Positions 1 through 8,234 are shown, counted from the first letter of the stretch. The stretch is DNA of 29,691 bases from UBA6078 sp964468685 (GCA_964468685.1 CAYXUH010000009.1:1-29691); one strand, 5' to 3'. Notes: a model not told the origin generated them from the sequence alone. Program-made: numbers and translations.

Positions 1-1
1 G

Positions 2-964
2 GCCTCATCCGGTGGCGGGGGGAGAGGGATCCGAAAGGTTGATAATGCCAAGGCCTTGTTGGTGGAAATACCCCAGGCACGGGCAGAGGCTCTGCATGCT
101 TTTAATGACGGAAATATTTACATAGAGAAATGTATCGAGAACTCCCGTCATGTCGAGATTCAGATACTGGCAGACCAGCATGGAAAGGTCATCCACCTCG
201 GCTCGCGGGATTGCTCGATCCAGCGCAGACACCAGAAGCTGATAGAGATCGCGCCCGCTGATCTTCCGGCCGATGTCCTTACGTCGATGTGCGAGACGGC
301 CATTCTCGCGGCCCGGGAGTCCGGTTATATCAGTGCGGGGACCGTTGAGTTCCTGGTCGATCCGACCACAAACGAGTTCTGGTTTATGGAGATTAACACG
401 CGGCTTCAGGTTGAACATACGGTCACCGAGATGCTGACCGGTGTGGATATCGTGAGAGAGCAGATCATGATAGCTCAGGGGGCACACTTGGAGATCCCCG
501 AGGTACGGTTTCATCTTCTGGGGAAGGCCATCCAGGTACGGGTGAATGCGGAAGATCCGAAAAATGACTTCATGCCGGAAGGCGGAAAGAGGGTAGAGGT
601 GTACCAGTCTCCGGGAGGACCCGGTATACGGCTGGACGGGATCGCGTATCAGGGATACAGGATCCCCACTGAATATGACTCGCTTCTGGTCAAGATGACC
701 GTCCGTGGCCATAACTGGGAGCAGGCGGTACAACGTCTGAAGAGGGCGCTCCACGATTTTCTGATTGTCGGTCCGAAGACGACGATACCCTTCTACCTGG
801 CCGTCTGTGATGAGCCTGATTTCCGGAGGGGTGAATTCAATACATCGTATCTGGAGACGCACGCACAGGTATTCGACTATCCGGATAACAAGCGGGAGGT
901 CGCAAAGCTCTCGCAGTTAATAGCAGAGATCCACGCGAAGAAGATAAATCCCTACGCGTATTAG
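2..964 (+). CDS. Biotin carboxylase subunit of a biotin-dependent carboxylase (5' end missing)
   Basis: ATP-dependent carboxylation of the biotin carried on a carrier domain, using bicarbonate. The reading frame is open from base 2, so the start and most of the N-terminal domain (about 130-150 residues) lie outside the window; 320 codons are present. Visible family motifs are the Gly-rich ATP loop GGGGRG (bases 11-28), the RDCSIQRRHQK segment, the catalytic MEINTR stretch (386-403) followed by QVEH and VTEML, and the biotin carboxylase C-domain (NAEDP, SPGGPG, YDSLL, KTTIPF). All catalytic residues I can check are intact. The gene ends in NPYAY with a TAG that is also the first triplet of the downstream repeat array. 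The next gene, 404 nt on, encodes the carboxyltransferase plus biotin carrier, so the two are probably subunits A and B of one enzyme. It could be labelled accC or pycA; sequence alone does not fix the acceptor substrate. Confidence 0.93.
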   Translation, partial: ASSGGGGRGIRKVDNAKALLVEIPQARAEALHAFNDGNIYIEKCIENSRHVEIQILADQHGKVIHLGSRDCSIQRRHQKLIEIAPADLPADVLTSMCETAILAARESGYISAGTVEFLVDPTTNEFWFMEINTRLQVEHTVTEMLTGVDIVREQIMIAQGAHLEIPEVRFHLLGKAIQVRVNAEDPKNDFMPEGGKRVEVYQSPGGPGIRLDGIAYQGYRIPTEYDSLLVKMTVRGHNWEQAVQRLKRALHDFLIVGPKTTIPFYLAVCDEPDFRRGEFNTSYLETHAQVFDYPDNKREVAKLSQLIAEIHAKKINPYAY

Positions 965-1188
965 TAAGTTAGAAATTGTTCCCTGCGGTTTTTGCAGGGG
1001 AGAATTTCGTTAACGCACTTATCCCGCTTGTCGGGGCTAGTAAGTTAGAAATTGTTCCCTGCGGTTTTTGCAGGGGAGAATTTCGTTAACGCATTAGTAA
1101 GATAGAAGTTGCTTTCTCGCAGAAAGCAACTTAGTTATCGCACTTATCCCCTTTGGTGGAACGTATCCCGCGCAGCGGGGCTAGTAAG
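962..1188. repeat. Tandem array of hairpin-forming repeats (three units plus a partial fourth)
   Basis: Each unit begins TAGTAAG: at 962, 1038, 1095 and 1182. Units 1 and 2 share about 57 identical bases and contain a long hairpin (arms 968-986/994-1014 and 1044-1062/1070-1090; left arm GTTAGAAATTGTTCCCTGC, loop GGTTTTT). Unit 3 has a different stem (1101-1117/1121-1139, core GTTGCTTTCT-CGC-AGAAAGCAAC), but its ends still pair, GATA with TATC where units 1-2 pair GTTA with TAAC. Units 1 and 3 end with a second, smaller hairpin of the type ATCCCG...CGGGGC. The fourth unit keeps TAGTAAGTTA and then diverges. This fills the first part of the 404-nt gap between the two carboxylase genes. It resembles REP-like or miniature mobile elements; I do not recognise a named family. 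Confidence 0.85.
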
Positions 1189-1233
1189 TTACTTGTAATA
1201 TTCTTGTAAGAAGGGCAAGTGAATTAAAAGCAA

Positions 1234-1310
1234 TCACGAAGCCACGAAAAGAAAGAAAGCACGAAATCAAATCTTATTTTTCGTGTTTTCGTAACTTCGT
1301 ACTTTCGTGA
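1234..1310. repeat. Imperfect inverted repeat rich in CACGAA
   Basis: Left arm 1234-1267 starts TCACGAAGCCACGAAAAG; right arm 1278-1310 ends TACTTTCGTGA. The arms are imperfect reverse complements built from repeated CACGAA/TTCGTG blocks, giving a long A/T-rich stem. Together with the TAGTAAG array it accounts for most of the gap 965-1368. The remaining bases, 1311-1368, hold only a short CCGG-CTTGT-CCGG hairpin and the ribosome binding site AAAGGA of the next gene. Confidence 0.6.
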
Positions 1311-1368
1311 TGAAAAGAAATCTTGTTTGATTCCGGCTTGTCCGGGTTAGGATCTGAAAGGATGAGAA

Positions 1369-3306
1369 ATGGTGCATCAGGCCATCGGTGAAAGGATTAC
1401 GCCCCGCGATCTGCGTGAGGGCGGAGCAACTCATGTTCTCGCAAGGATCAGGGCTGGAGAAGGATATTACATAACCAATACGGAGAGGGACCTCTCTCAA
1501 TCCGACTTCAAGAACCGCATTATGCCGCACACCCAGATCCTCGTCTCCAAGGAGCGCAATGATGCCGGATATCTCTCTCTCGAGATAACGGGGGGCGCAT
1601 CGGTTCATGTGGATATGCTGCGCAGACAGATCAATCCCCTTGAAAAGCTGGAGATGCTCAGTTCATTGATGCCCGATACGATGTTCCAGACACTCTGCAG
1701 GGGGATCAATCTTTTCGGCTACCGGCCCTATCCCGAGAATGTGATTCGCCTGACGGTCCAGAGCTTCGCCCGCTATGTACATCTCTGGAGGGTTTTCGAT
1801 TTTCTCAATTACATACCCAACATGACGGCGGTCTTTGAGGAGGTAAAAAAGGCAGGCTGTATCCTGGAGCCCTCTATATGCTTCTCGACGGGACCGGAGC
1901 ACACCGACGAGTTCTACGTGGGGAAGGTGGGGGAGATCCTTGCCGTCACCGGCAATGACATCATTCTCTGCATAAAGAACCATGGCGGGCTGGGTTCATC
2001 CAAGAGGATCGGCGACCTGGTAAAATCCATACTGGACAGGTATCCTGATCTCATCATCCACTATCACGGCCATAACACGGACGGAAATGATGTGGGGAGG
2101 ATTGTCGAAGCCGTTCGCAGCGGAGCAAAGATCGTGGATGCTGCGGACCATGCCTTCACCGGTTTCTACGGGCCTCCGCCGATATTGACGGTTATCGATA
2201 CGCTGGATGAATACGGTCATTGCGCACTGGGCATAGACCGGCAGGCAGTTATCGATACCTCGAACAAGCTCCGTCCCCAGAGAGAACATTACAAGGATCT
2301 GGAGTCGCAATTTCTCGGATTTGACCCCACCGTCCAGGTCCACAAGCTCCCCGGGGGGGCGACGGGATCGAGCTTCGAACAGGCGGTCAAGGGTGATTTT
2401 CTGCACCTGATGCCCTCTATCCTCCAGGAAGAGCTGCCCCGTGTCCAGACCGAGCTGGGGAACTGGTGGAGTGTGACCCCTGGTTCTCAGATCCTGTGGA
2501 CCACAGCTGTCAACAATGTCCTGAGCGGCAAGAGATACAAGGACGCGAATGACGACCTGAAAAACCTGATGCTGGGGCGGTATGGAGAGCTTCCCTTTTA
2601 CCAGCCGTCCGACGAGGTGTACGAGGCGGTATTCGGACCGGACTGGAAGGAGATAACGCAGAGGGAAAAGGGGTACCAGAAGATAGAGGACATCGATCTG
2701 GACGTAGAAAGAAAGGTCCTCGAACATCGCCTGGGACGGGCAGCCACGGAAGACGAGTTCGTCCTGTATCTGCAACATCCCAATGATGCCGTGAATTTCT
2801 TTAAGTTCGAGGAAAAGTACGGCAAGACATGGGTGCTTCCCCCCTGTGTGTGGTTCAAGAAGGGTGGATTCACCCTTGGTGAGAAATTTGAATTTTCCGA
2901 TGCCTACGGGAAACACCATATCGTAGAGGTCGGACCGAAGCAAACGACGAAGACGGGGGATACTATTGTATATCTGAATATCAACCACCATCCGGAACCC
3001 ATACTGACGGAACTTGAGCAGGAGGGCGAGGGGAAGACGCGGAAGGTTGAGCTTTCAGCCAAGGAGATAGAAGAACTCGCGCAGTCGGGGGATGTCAGAT
3101 CACCCATAAAGGGTACGGTCAGTGAAATTCCCGTTACGGAGGGGGAAGAGGTATCGGCAGGACAGTTGCTGATTGTTCTTGAAGCGATGAAAATGCTCAA
3201 CAATGTCGTCTCCGAGATAAATGGGGTGATCACAGGGGTGCTGGTATCACCGGGGGATGAGGTGGATGCAGGCGATCCCCTTATATCGGTCGAAAAAAGG
3301 GCATAG
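1369..3306 (+). CDS. Pyruvate-carboxylase-type carboxyltransferase with biotin carrier domain; divergent active site
   Basis: 645 aa. Order: TIM-barrel carboxyltransferase (about 10-290), the PYC/OADA conserved carboxylase domain (about 310-520), then a biotinyl carrier domain (about 575-643) with the biotin site EAMKM (K608). ATG 1369 is preceded by AAAGGA at 6-7 nt. Against canonical pyruvate carboxylase or oxaloacetate decarboxylase alpha, the metal-ligand Lys in CIK (K203) and the HxHxH element (H231, H233, H235) are kept, as is the Arg of LxRGxN (R111). However, the N-terminal RDGHQS motif reads REGGAT (16-21), so the metal Asp is Glu and the catalytic Gln is Ala. PGGQxT reads PGGATG (328-333), removing the catalytic Thr. 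IKDMAGL reads IKNHGGL and HDT reads HNT. Automated annotation would probably call it pyruvate carboxylase subunit B, but the acceptor may well not be pyruvate. It is probably paired with the upstream biotin carboxylase. Confidence 0.88.
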   Translation: MVHQAIGERITPRDLREGGATHVLARIRAGEGYYITNTERDLSQSDFKNRIMPHTQILVSKERNDAGYLSLEITGGASVHVDMLRRQINPLEKLEMLSSLMPDTMFQTLCRGINLFGYRPYPENVIRLTVQSFARYVHLWRVFDFLNYIPNMTAVFEEVKKAGCILEPSICFSTGPEHTDEFYVGKVGEILAVTGNDIILCIKNHGGLGSSKRIGDLVKSILDRYPDLIIHYHGHNTDGNDVGRIVEAVRSGAKIVDAADHAFTGFYGPPPILTVIDTLDEYGHCALGIDRQAVIDTSNKLRPQREHYKDLESQFLGFDPTVQVHKLPGGATGSSFEQAVKGDFLHLMPSILQEELPRVQTELGNWWSVTPGSQILWTTAVNNVLSGKRYKDANDDLKNLMLGRYGELPFYQPSDEVYEAVFGPDWKEITQREKGYQKIEDIDLDVERKVLEHRLGRAATEDEFVLYLQHPNDAVNFFKFEEKYGKTWVLPPCVWFKKGGFTLGEKFEFSDAYGKHHIVEVGPKQTTKTGDTIVYLNINHHPEPILTELEQEGEGKTRKVELSAKEIEELAQSGDVRSPIKGTVSEIPVTEGEEVSAGQLLIVLEAMKMLNNVVSEINGVITGVLVSPGDEVDAGDPLISVEKRA

Positions 3307-3322
3307 AAACCTCAATCTTTTC

Positions 3323-3350
3323 TTGACATTTAAACTGTCTATGGTAGCCT
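3323..3350 (+). promoter_or_regulatory. Candidate promoter for the M23 peptidase gene
   Basis: A perfect -35 TTGACA (3323-3328) stands 16 nt before TAGCCT (3345-3350), which is a poor -10. It lies in the 213-nt gap after the carboxylase gene. A perfect 10-bp palindrome TGTGGCCACA (3371-3380) follows, about where an operator could sit. No terminator is visible after the carboxylase gene. Confidence 0.4.
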
Positions 3351-3519
3351 CCTCGAATACGCACTGAAAATGTGGCCACAATCTGCAGGTACTTTCGTGT
3401 TCACTGAAGGCAGGTTTCAGGGATATTAACGGCGCAGGGAGACAGACAGGGTTGTGAAGAAGTCTTCAATGGGCGGGGGTTCCTAAATTCGCGTTGAACG
3501 TTGCATGAGAGGATCTGGG

Positions 3520-4428
3520 ATGGGAAATAAATATTATACCATTCTTGCTATTCCCCAGGGGAAGGGATCAATAAAGAAAGTAGGGATTTCAGCAACACTC
3601 CTATCATTCATCTCCATTGCCATACTAACCGCTTTATTATCAATATGTTATCTTTCTTATAGTTACGTAGAAACCAGGGCCGATCTCAAAAGGCTTGCCG
3701 GGTTGGAGCAGTTGACCTCTCTTCAGAAGGACCGCCTCGATTTTCTGGCGAGTAAGGCGAGCGATTTTGAGAAAAAGATGATGCACCTGGCGCAATTAGA
3801 TAAAAAGATACGGGTCATGACAAATCTTGATAATGACCATAGCGGTGGCCAGATGCTTGGTGTCGGAGGCCCGGTCCCTGGAGAGGAAAAGGCGCTTTCG
3901 CGTGCGGCAGAAGTGGAATCAACTCTTATTGATAAGATACATGAAAATATGGATGAACTGCTTGACGAAGCCTCCCTTCAAAGGGACAGCTTTACAGAAT
4001 TGCTCGATTTCCTTGGGAAGCAGAAGTCAATACTAGCCTCTACACCATCCATATGGCCTGTGATCGGCTGGACAACATCGGATTTTGGATACCGGGTCTC
4101 CCCCTTTACGGGAAAGAGGGAGTTTCATAGAGGTATCGACATAGCAACAGAGATCGGCAAAGAGATTGTGGCCCCTGCAGATGGTGTCATCCAAAGAGTA
4201 TCGAAAGAGAGGGGCATGGGGAATCTGGTTCAGATAAACCATGGGAATGGCATGATAACGGTCTACGGGCATCTCCTGAAAAAGAGTGATGTCAAAAAAG
4301 GGCAGAAGATAAAAAGAGGGGACATAATCGGATATGTAGGTAATTCCGGCAGGAGCACCGGCCCTCATCTCCACTACGGTGTTTGTGAAGATGGCATCTA
4401 TATCGATCCACGGAGATACCTTTTTTAA
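3520..4428 (+). CDS. Membrane-anchored M23 (LytM-type) peptidase
   Basis: 302 aa from ATG 3520. I prefer this start to the in-frame ATG at 3505 because GAGAGGA (3507-3513) lies 6 nt before it. A short cytoplasmic N-terminus is followed by one membrane segment (about 22-48), a charged region with coiled-coil character (about 51-100), a linker, and a C-terminal M23 domain (about 180-302). The zinc-site residues are all present: H203 and D207 in HRGID, and H283/H285 in GPHLHYG. It should act in the periplasm on peptidoglycan cross-bridges or as an activator of amidases. There is no signal-peptidase site, so it should stay anchored in the inner membrane. It is followed by an intrinsic terminator and then secA. 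The exact substrate cannot be told from sequence. Confidence 0.9.
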   Translation: MGNKYYTILAIPQGKGSIKKVGISATLLSFISIAILTALLSICYLSYSYVETRADLKRLAGLEQLTSLQKDRLDFLASKASDFEKKMMHLAQLDKKIRVMTNLDNDHSGGQMLGVGGPVPGEEKALSRAAEVESTLIDKIHENMDELLDEASLQRDSFTELLDFLGKQKSILASTPSIWPVIGWTTSDFGYRVSPFTGKREFHRGIDIATEIGKEIVAPADGVIQRVSKERGMGNLVQINHGNGMITVYGHLLKKSDVKKGQKIKRGDIIGYVGNSGRSTGPHLHYGVCEDGIYIDPRRYLF

Positions 4429-4468
4429 TATCGGGTGGGCCCTGTCCGTCACCAATCTGTTAAACACT

Positions 4469-4498
4469 CCCGGTAATATTTTGTTGCCGGGTTTTTTT
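4469..4498 (+). terminator. Intrinsic terminator between the M23 gene and secA
   Basis: CCCGGTAA (4469-4476) pairs with TTGCCGGG (4484-4491), one pair being G-T, around a 7-nt loop; seven T residues follow (4492-4498). The T run ends only 11 nt before the secA ATG. Confidence 0.8.
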
Positions 4499-4509
4499 GT
4501 GGTGTGATT

Positions 4510-7032
4510 ATGATAAATTATCTATTAAAAAAGATTGTCGGAACGAGAAACGACAGAGAGATAAAACGCCTGGACGTTATCATGCAGGAGGTGAGTGCAC
4601 TCGAACCCCTCGTAGAGGGGTTGACCGATGCCGAACTTAAGGCGAAGACACCCTATTTTAAAGAGAAACTTGCGGGGGGTGCCTCTCTGGATGACATCCT
4701 TGCCGAGGCGTTTGCCGTTGTCAGGGAGGTCTCAAAGAGAACCCTGGAGATGCGCCCCTTTGATGTCCAGGTGATAGGCGGTATCGTCCTGCATGAGGGA
4801 AAAATTGCGGAGATGAAAACAGGTGAAGGGAAGACTCTGGCATCGACCATGCCGGTCTATCTCAATGCGCTGACCGGCAGGGGCGTCCATGTAATTACCG
4901 TGAATGACTACCTGGCAAAAAGGGACGCGAATTGGATGGGGCCCATCTATGAGTTCCTCGGTCTCTCCATCGGCGTGATTGTTCATGGGATAAATGATAC
5001 CGAGAGACGCAGTGCATACAACTGTGATGTCACGTACGGGACCAACAACGAATTTGGGTTCGACTACCTGCGAGACAACATGAGCTTCCAGCTTGAAAAT
5101 TATGTCCAGAGGGAGTTTTATTACGCCATTGTCGATGAGGTGGACAGTATCCTGATCGATGAGGCGAGGACCCCTCTCATTATCTCCGGGCCGTCCGAAG
5201 AGTCCACCGACAAGTATTACCGGATCAATCAGATCATCCCCCGCCTGAAAAAGGACCAGGATTATACGATAGACGAGAAGAGCAAGACGGTTGTCCTGAC
5301 GGAAGAGGGCGTAGCCAAGGCTGAAAAGCTTCTCAATGTTCAGAATCTGTATGAACCCGCGAATATAGAGAGCCTCCACCATGTGAACCAGGCCCTCAAG
5401 GCGCATACCCTGTTCAGAAAGGATATCGATTATCTCGTCAAGGACGGGCAGGTTATTATCGTGGATGAGTTCACGGGGAGGGTAATGCCCGGCAGGAGGT
5501 ACAGCGACGGTCTCCATCAGGCCCTCGAGGCGAAGGAAAAGGTCAAGATAGAGCGCGAAAACCAGACGCTGGCCTCCGTGACCTTCCAGAACTACTTCAG
5601 GATGTATGAAAAACTGGCCGGAATGACCGGAACAGCGGATACGGAGGCGACGGAGTTCAAAAAGATCTACAACCTCGAGGTGGTTGTTGCCCCGACCAAT
5701 ATGCCGATGATACGGACCGACCACACGGATGTTATCTATAAGACGGAAGATGAGAAGTTCGAGGCGGCGATCGGAGAGATAAAGGATCTGCATGACCAGA
5801 ATCGACCGGTCCTGGTGGGGACAATTTCCATCGAAAAATCGGAGCTTCTCAGCAAATATCTCTCGAAAAGGGGAATCAAGCACAACATCCTGAACGCCAA
5901 GAATCATGAGAAGGAGGCGGAAATTATCTCCCAGGCCGGACAGTCGGGGGCCGTTACGATATCCACTAACATGGCGGGGAGGGGTACCGACATCAAACTG
6001 GGGGAGGGTGTAGCCGATCTGGGTGGCCTCCACATACTGGGTACCGAGCGTCACGAGAGTCGGCGGATAGACAATCAGCTCAGAGGCAGGTCGGGAAGGC
6101 AGGGAGACAATGGATCGTCGCGGTTCTACCTGTCACTTGAGGATGATCTCCTCAGGATATTCGGGGCCGAAAGGATATCGTCCGTTATGGACAGGATCGG
6201 TGTAGAGAAGGGTGAGCCGATTGAGCACAATCTTATCAGCAAGGCTATTGAGGGCGCCCAGAGGCGGGTGGAAGGGCAGAATTTCGATATACGGAAACAC
6301 CTCCTTGAATATGATGATGTGATGAACCGGCAGCGGCAGGTAATCTATGAACAGCGCAGGGATGTCCTTGACGGAAGCGACTTGTGGGAGACGGTTGATG
6401 ATATGCTGCAGGAAATCGTCGAAGATCTGGTCTGCGATTATCTGGATGAGAAAGTCCGTCCTGAGGAATGGGATCTTCAAGGCCTGAGTGATGCCATATA
6501 CAAGCAGTTTTACCTGAAACGGGCCTTCGATGATACAGACCGGGCGGATATGAGCAGGGAAGATGTCATCAGCGCCGTCATATCGAATGTCACGAAACTT
6601 TTCCGAGACAAGGAGGAGAAGTTTGGCAAGGACCTCATGGAGTACATCATGAAGGTTATCATGCTCCAGGCCATCGATTCTCACTGGAAGGATCATCTCC
6701 TTGGCATGGACCATCTCAAGGAGGGGATCGGTCTGCGGGGATACGGGCAGAAGGACCCCGTCAGGGAGTATCAGAAAGAGGGGTACGATATGTTCATGGA
6801 GATGGTATATCGCACCAAGGAAGATACCCTGGAGAAGCTCTGCATCGTTCAGGTACAGAGCGATGAAGATGTGAAGCAGATTGAGGAAAAACAGAAGAGG
6901 GATTATGTGCTCAGCCGTGGAGACAGCGATGCGACCCCTGCGACGGTGACAAGAAAAAGCGAAAAGGTGGGCAGAAACGCCCCCTGTCCCTGCGGAAGCG
7001 GGAAGAAATACAAACATTGCTGCGGAAGATGA
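4510..7032 (+). CDS. secA: Protein translocase ATPase SecA
   Basis: 840 aa from ATG 4510; an in-frame GTG at 4504 would add two residues, but the family normally begins close to the LLKKIxGTRNDRE segment. SecA drives preproteins through SecYEG. Motifs in order: Walker A GEGKT (about 105-109), Walker B/DEAD-type DEVD starting at D209, the second ATPase half with GRGTDIKLG and RGRSGRQGD, the helical scaffold with HLLEYDDVMNRQR, and a C-terminal zinc element CPCGSGKKYKHCC (about 826-838) of the type that binds SecB and phospholipids. The length is normal for a proteobacterial SecA without large insertions. No good ribosome binding site precedes the start; GTGGTGTGA is the best available. The stop overlaps the likely argJ start region. 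Confidence 0.97.
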   Translation: MINYLLKKIVGTRNDREIKRLDVIMQEVSALEPLVEGLTDAELKAKTPYFKEKLAGGASLDDILAEAFAVVREVSKRTLEMRPFDVQVIGGIVLHEGKIAEMKTGEGKTLASTMPVYLNALTGRGVHVITVNDYLAKRDANWMGPIYEFLGLSIGVIVHGINDTERRSAYNCDVTYGTNNEFGFDYLRDNMSFQLENYVQREFYYAIVDEVDSILIDEARTPLIISGPSEESTDKYYRINQIIPRLKKDQDYTIDEKSKTVVLTEEGVAKAEKLLNVQNLYEPANIESLHHVNQALKAHTLFRKDIDYLVKDGQVIIVDEFTGRVMPGRRYSDGLHQALEAKEKVKIERENQTLASVTFQNYFRMYEKLAGMTGTADTEATEFKKIYNLEVVVAPTNMPMIRTDHTDVIYKTEDEKFEAAIGEIKDLHDQNRPVLVGTISIEKSELLSKYLSKRGIKHNILNAKNHEKEAEIISQAGQSGAVTISTNMAGRGTDIKLGEGVADLGGLHILGTERHESRRIDNQLRGRSGRQGDNGSSRFYLSLEDDLLRIFGAERISSVMDRIGVEKGEPIEHNLISKAIEGAQRRVEGQNFDIRKHLLEYDDVMNRQRQVIYEQRRDVLDGSDLWETVDDMLQEIVEDLVCDYLDEKVRPEEWDLQGLSDAIYKQFYLKRAFDDTDRADMSREDVISAVISNVTKLFRDKEEKFGKDLMEYIMKVIMLQAIDSHWKDHLLGMDHLKEGIGLRGYGQKDPVREYQKEGYDMFMEMVYRTKEDTLEKLCIVQVQSDEDVKQIEEKQKRDYVLSRGDSDATPATVTRKSEKVGRNAPCPCGSGKKYKHCCGR

Positions 7033-7037
7033 CAGCG

Positions 7038-8234
7038 ATGGAGACGACTATGCATGACAGTGTTCACGTCCCGGGATTTCTTGGCAGTTCGGTGGTCTCC
7101 GGTATAAAGAGCGGAGGAAACAGAGATCTTTCCCTGATATTCTCTGAAGTCCCGGCCAGGGCGGCGGGTGTCTTTACCACCAACCGTTTTAAGGCGGCCC
7201 CTGTTGTCCTCGATATGAAAAGGATAAAAAAGGGCTGCGCACAGGCCCTCATAGTGAACAGTGGTAACGCCAATGCGGCGACCGGTACAAAGGGTCACCG
7301 AGACGCCGCCGCCATGTCACGGACCGTCTCCGAGGTATTGGGTATACAGGATGAGCTTGTCCTCGTGGCCTCGACCGGTATCATCGGTGAGAGACTCCCC
7401 ATAGAAAAGATCACCCGGTCGGCAGGACCCCTTGTTGAAGGGCTGAACCCTGACGGCATCGGTGCCGTTGCAGAGGGAATTATGACGACCGACCGATTCC
7501 CGAAGATAGAACACCGGAGATGCTCTGCCGGAGGCAAGGAGATCACCATCTGCGGAATTGCCAAGGGGGCGGGGATGATAGAACCGAACATGGCGACGAT
7601 GCTCTCTTTTATACTGACGGATGCCGATATAGATCAGGCCTGTCTTGCCGCCCTCTTCAGGGAATCTGCCGACAGGAGTTTTAATGCCATAACGGTAGAT
7701 GGATGCATGAGCACGAACGATACCGCAATCATATTGGCCAACGGTGTTGCCGGAAACAGCCCCGTCAATGAGATCTCGAATGGTTTTAAAGGGTTCAGGG
7801 AGGCCCTGTTCGATGTGATGGAGTCTCTCGCACGGTCCATTGTGAGAGATGGAGAGGGCGCGACAAAGCTGATTGAGGTCGTCGTCGAGGGTGCGAAGAC
7901 GGCCGGAGATGCGAGAACGATAGCGTATGCCATAGCACATTCCAACCTGGTAAAAACGGCGTTCTTCGGTGAGGACCCGAACTGGGGGAGGATTATATCG
8001 GCGGCGGGATCGACGGCGGTCCCATTCCCGATCGACTCGCTGGAGCTCTATCTTGAGGATATGCCACTGTTTATAAAGGGTTCGGGAGTCCCGGGAAAAA
8101 AGGCCGCTGAGATCATGAAGAGGGATTCGATGCGGATTCTGGTGCGGCTTGGCATGGGAGAGGAGAGATTCAGGGTATACACATCCGATCTTTCCCACGA
8201 GTATGTGGACATAAACGCCCTCTACCACAGTTGA
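7038..8234 (+). CDS. argJ: Bifunctional glutamate N-acetyltransferase/ornithine acetyltransferase ArgJ
   Basis: 398 aa from ATG 7038, with GGAAG at 7024-7028, 9 nt upstream. Alternatives are ATG 7029, which overlaps the secA stop as ATGA, and ATG 7050 with GGAG 6 nt before; the conserved part begins after them all. It transfers acetyl from N-acetylornithine to glutamate in the cyclic arginine pathway and may also use acetyl-CoA. The precursor self-cleaves before the Thr of the motif KGAGMIEPNMATML (T187 in this numbering), yielding alpha and beta chains. Other family stretches are GVFTTNRFKAAPV, NSGNANAATG and the C-terminal GEDPNWGRI. No other arginine gene is in the window, so its place behind secA looks like chance or lineage-specific clustering. 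Confidence 0.95.
   Translation: METTMHDSVHVPGFLGSSVVSGIKSGGNRDLSLIFSEVPARAAGVFTTNRFKAAPVVLDMKRIKKGCAQALIVNSGNANAATGTKGHRDAAAMSRTVSEVLGIQDELVLVASTGIIGERLPIEKITRSAGPLVEGLNPDGIGAVAEGIMTTDRFPKIEHRRCSAGGKEITICGIAKGAGMIEPNMATMLSFILTDADIDQACLAALFRESADRSFNAITVDGCMSTNDTAIILANGVAGNSPVNEISNGFKGFREALFDVMESLARSIVRDGEGATKLIEVVVEGAKTAGDARTIAYAIAHSNLVKTAFFGEDPNWGRIISAAGSTAVPFPIDSLELYLEDMPLFIKGSGVPGKKAAEIMKRDSMRILVRLGMGEERFRVYTSDLSHEYVDINALYHS

Noticed and set aside
962..1184. Possible CRISPR array
   Set aside because: Units differ in length and stem sequence, there are no uniform spacers and no cas genes; the units are hairpins in direct tandem.
1996..2991. A 331-codon minus-strand frame opposite the carboxyltransferase
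   Set aside because: Shadow of the coding strand; no ribosome binding site or domain pattern.
4732..6054. A 440-codon minus-strand frame opposite secA
   Set aside because: Antisense to a fully conserved secA; long antisense frames are expected from its codon bias, and the translated sequence shows no domain.
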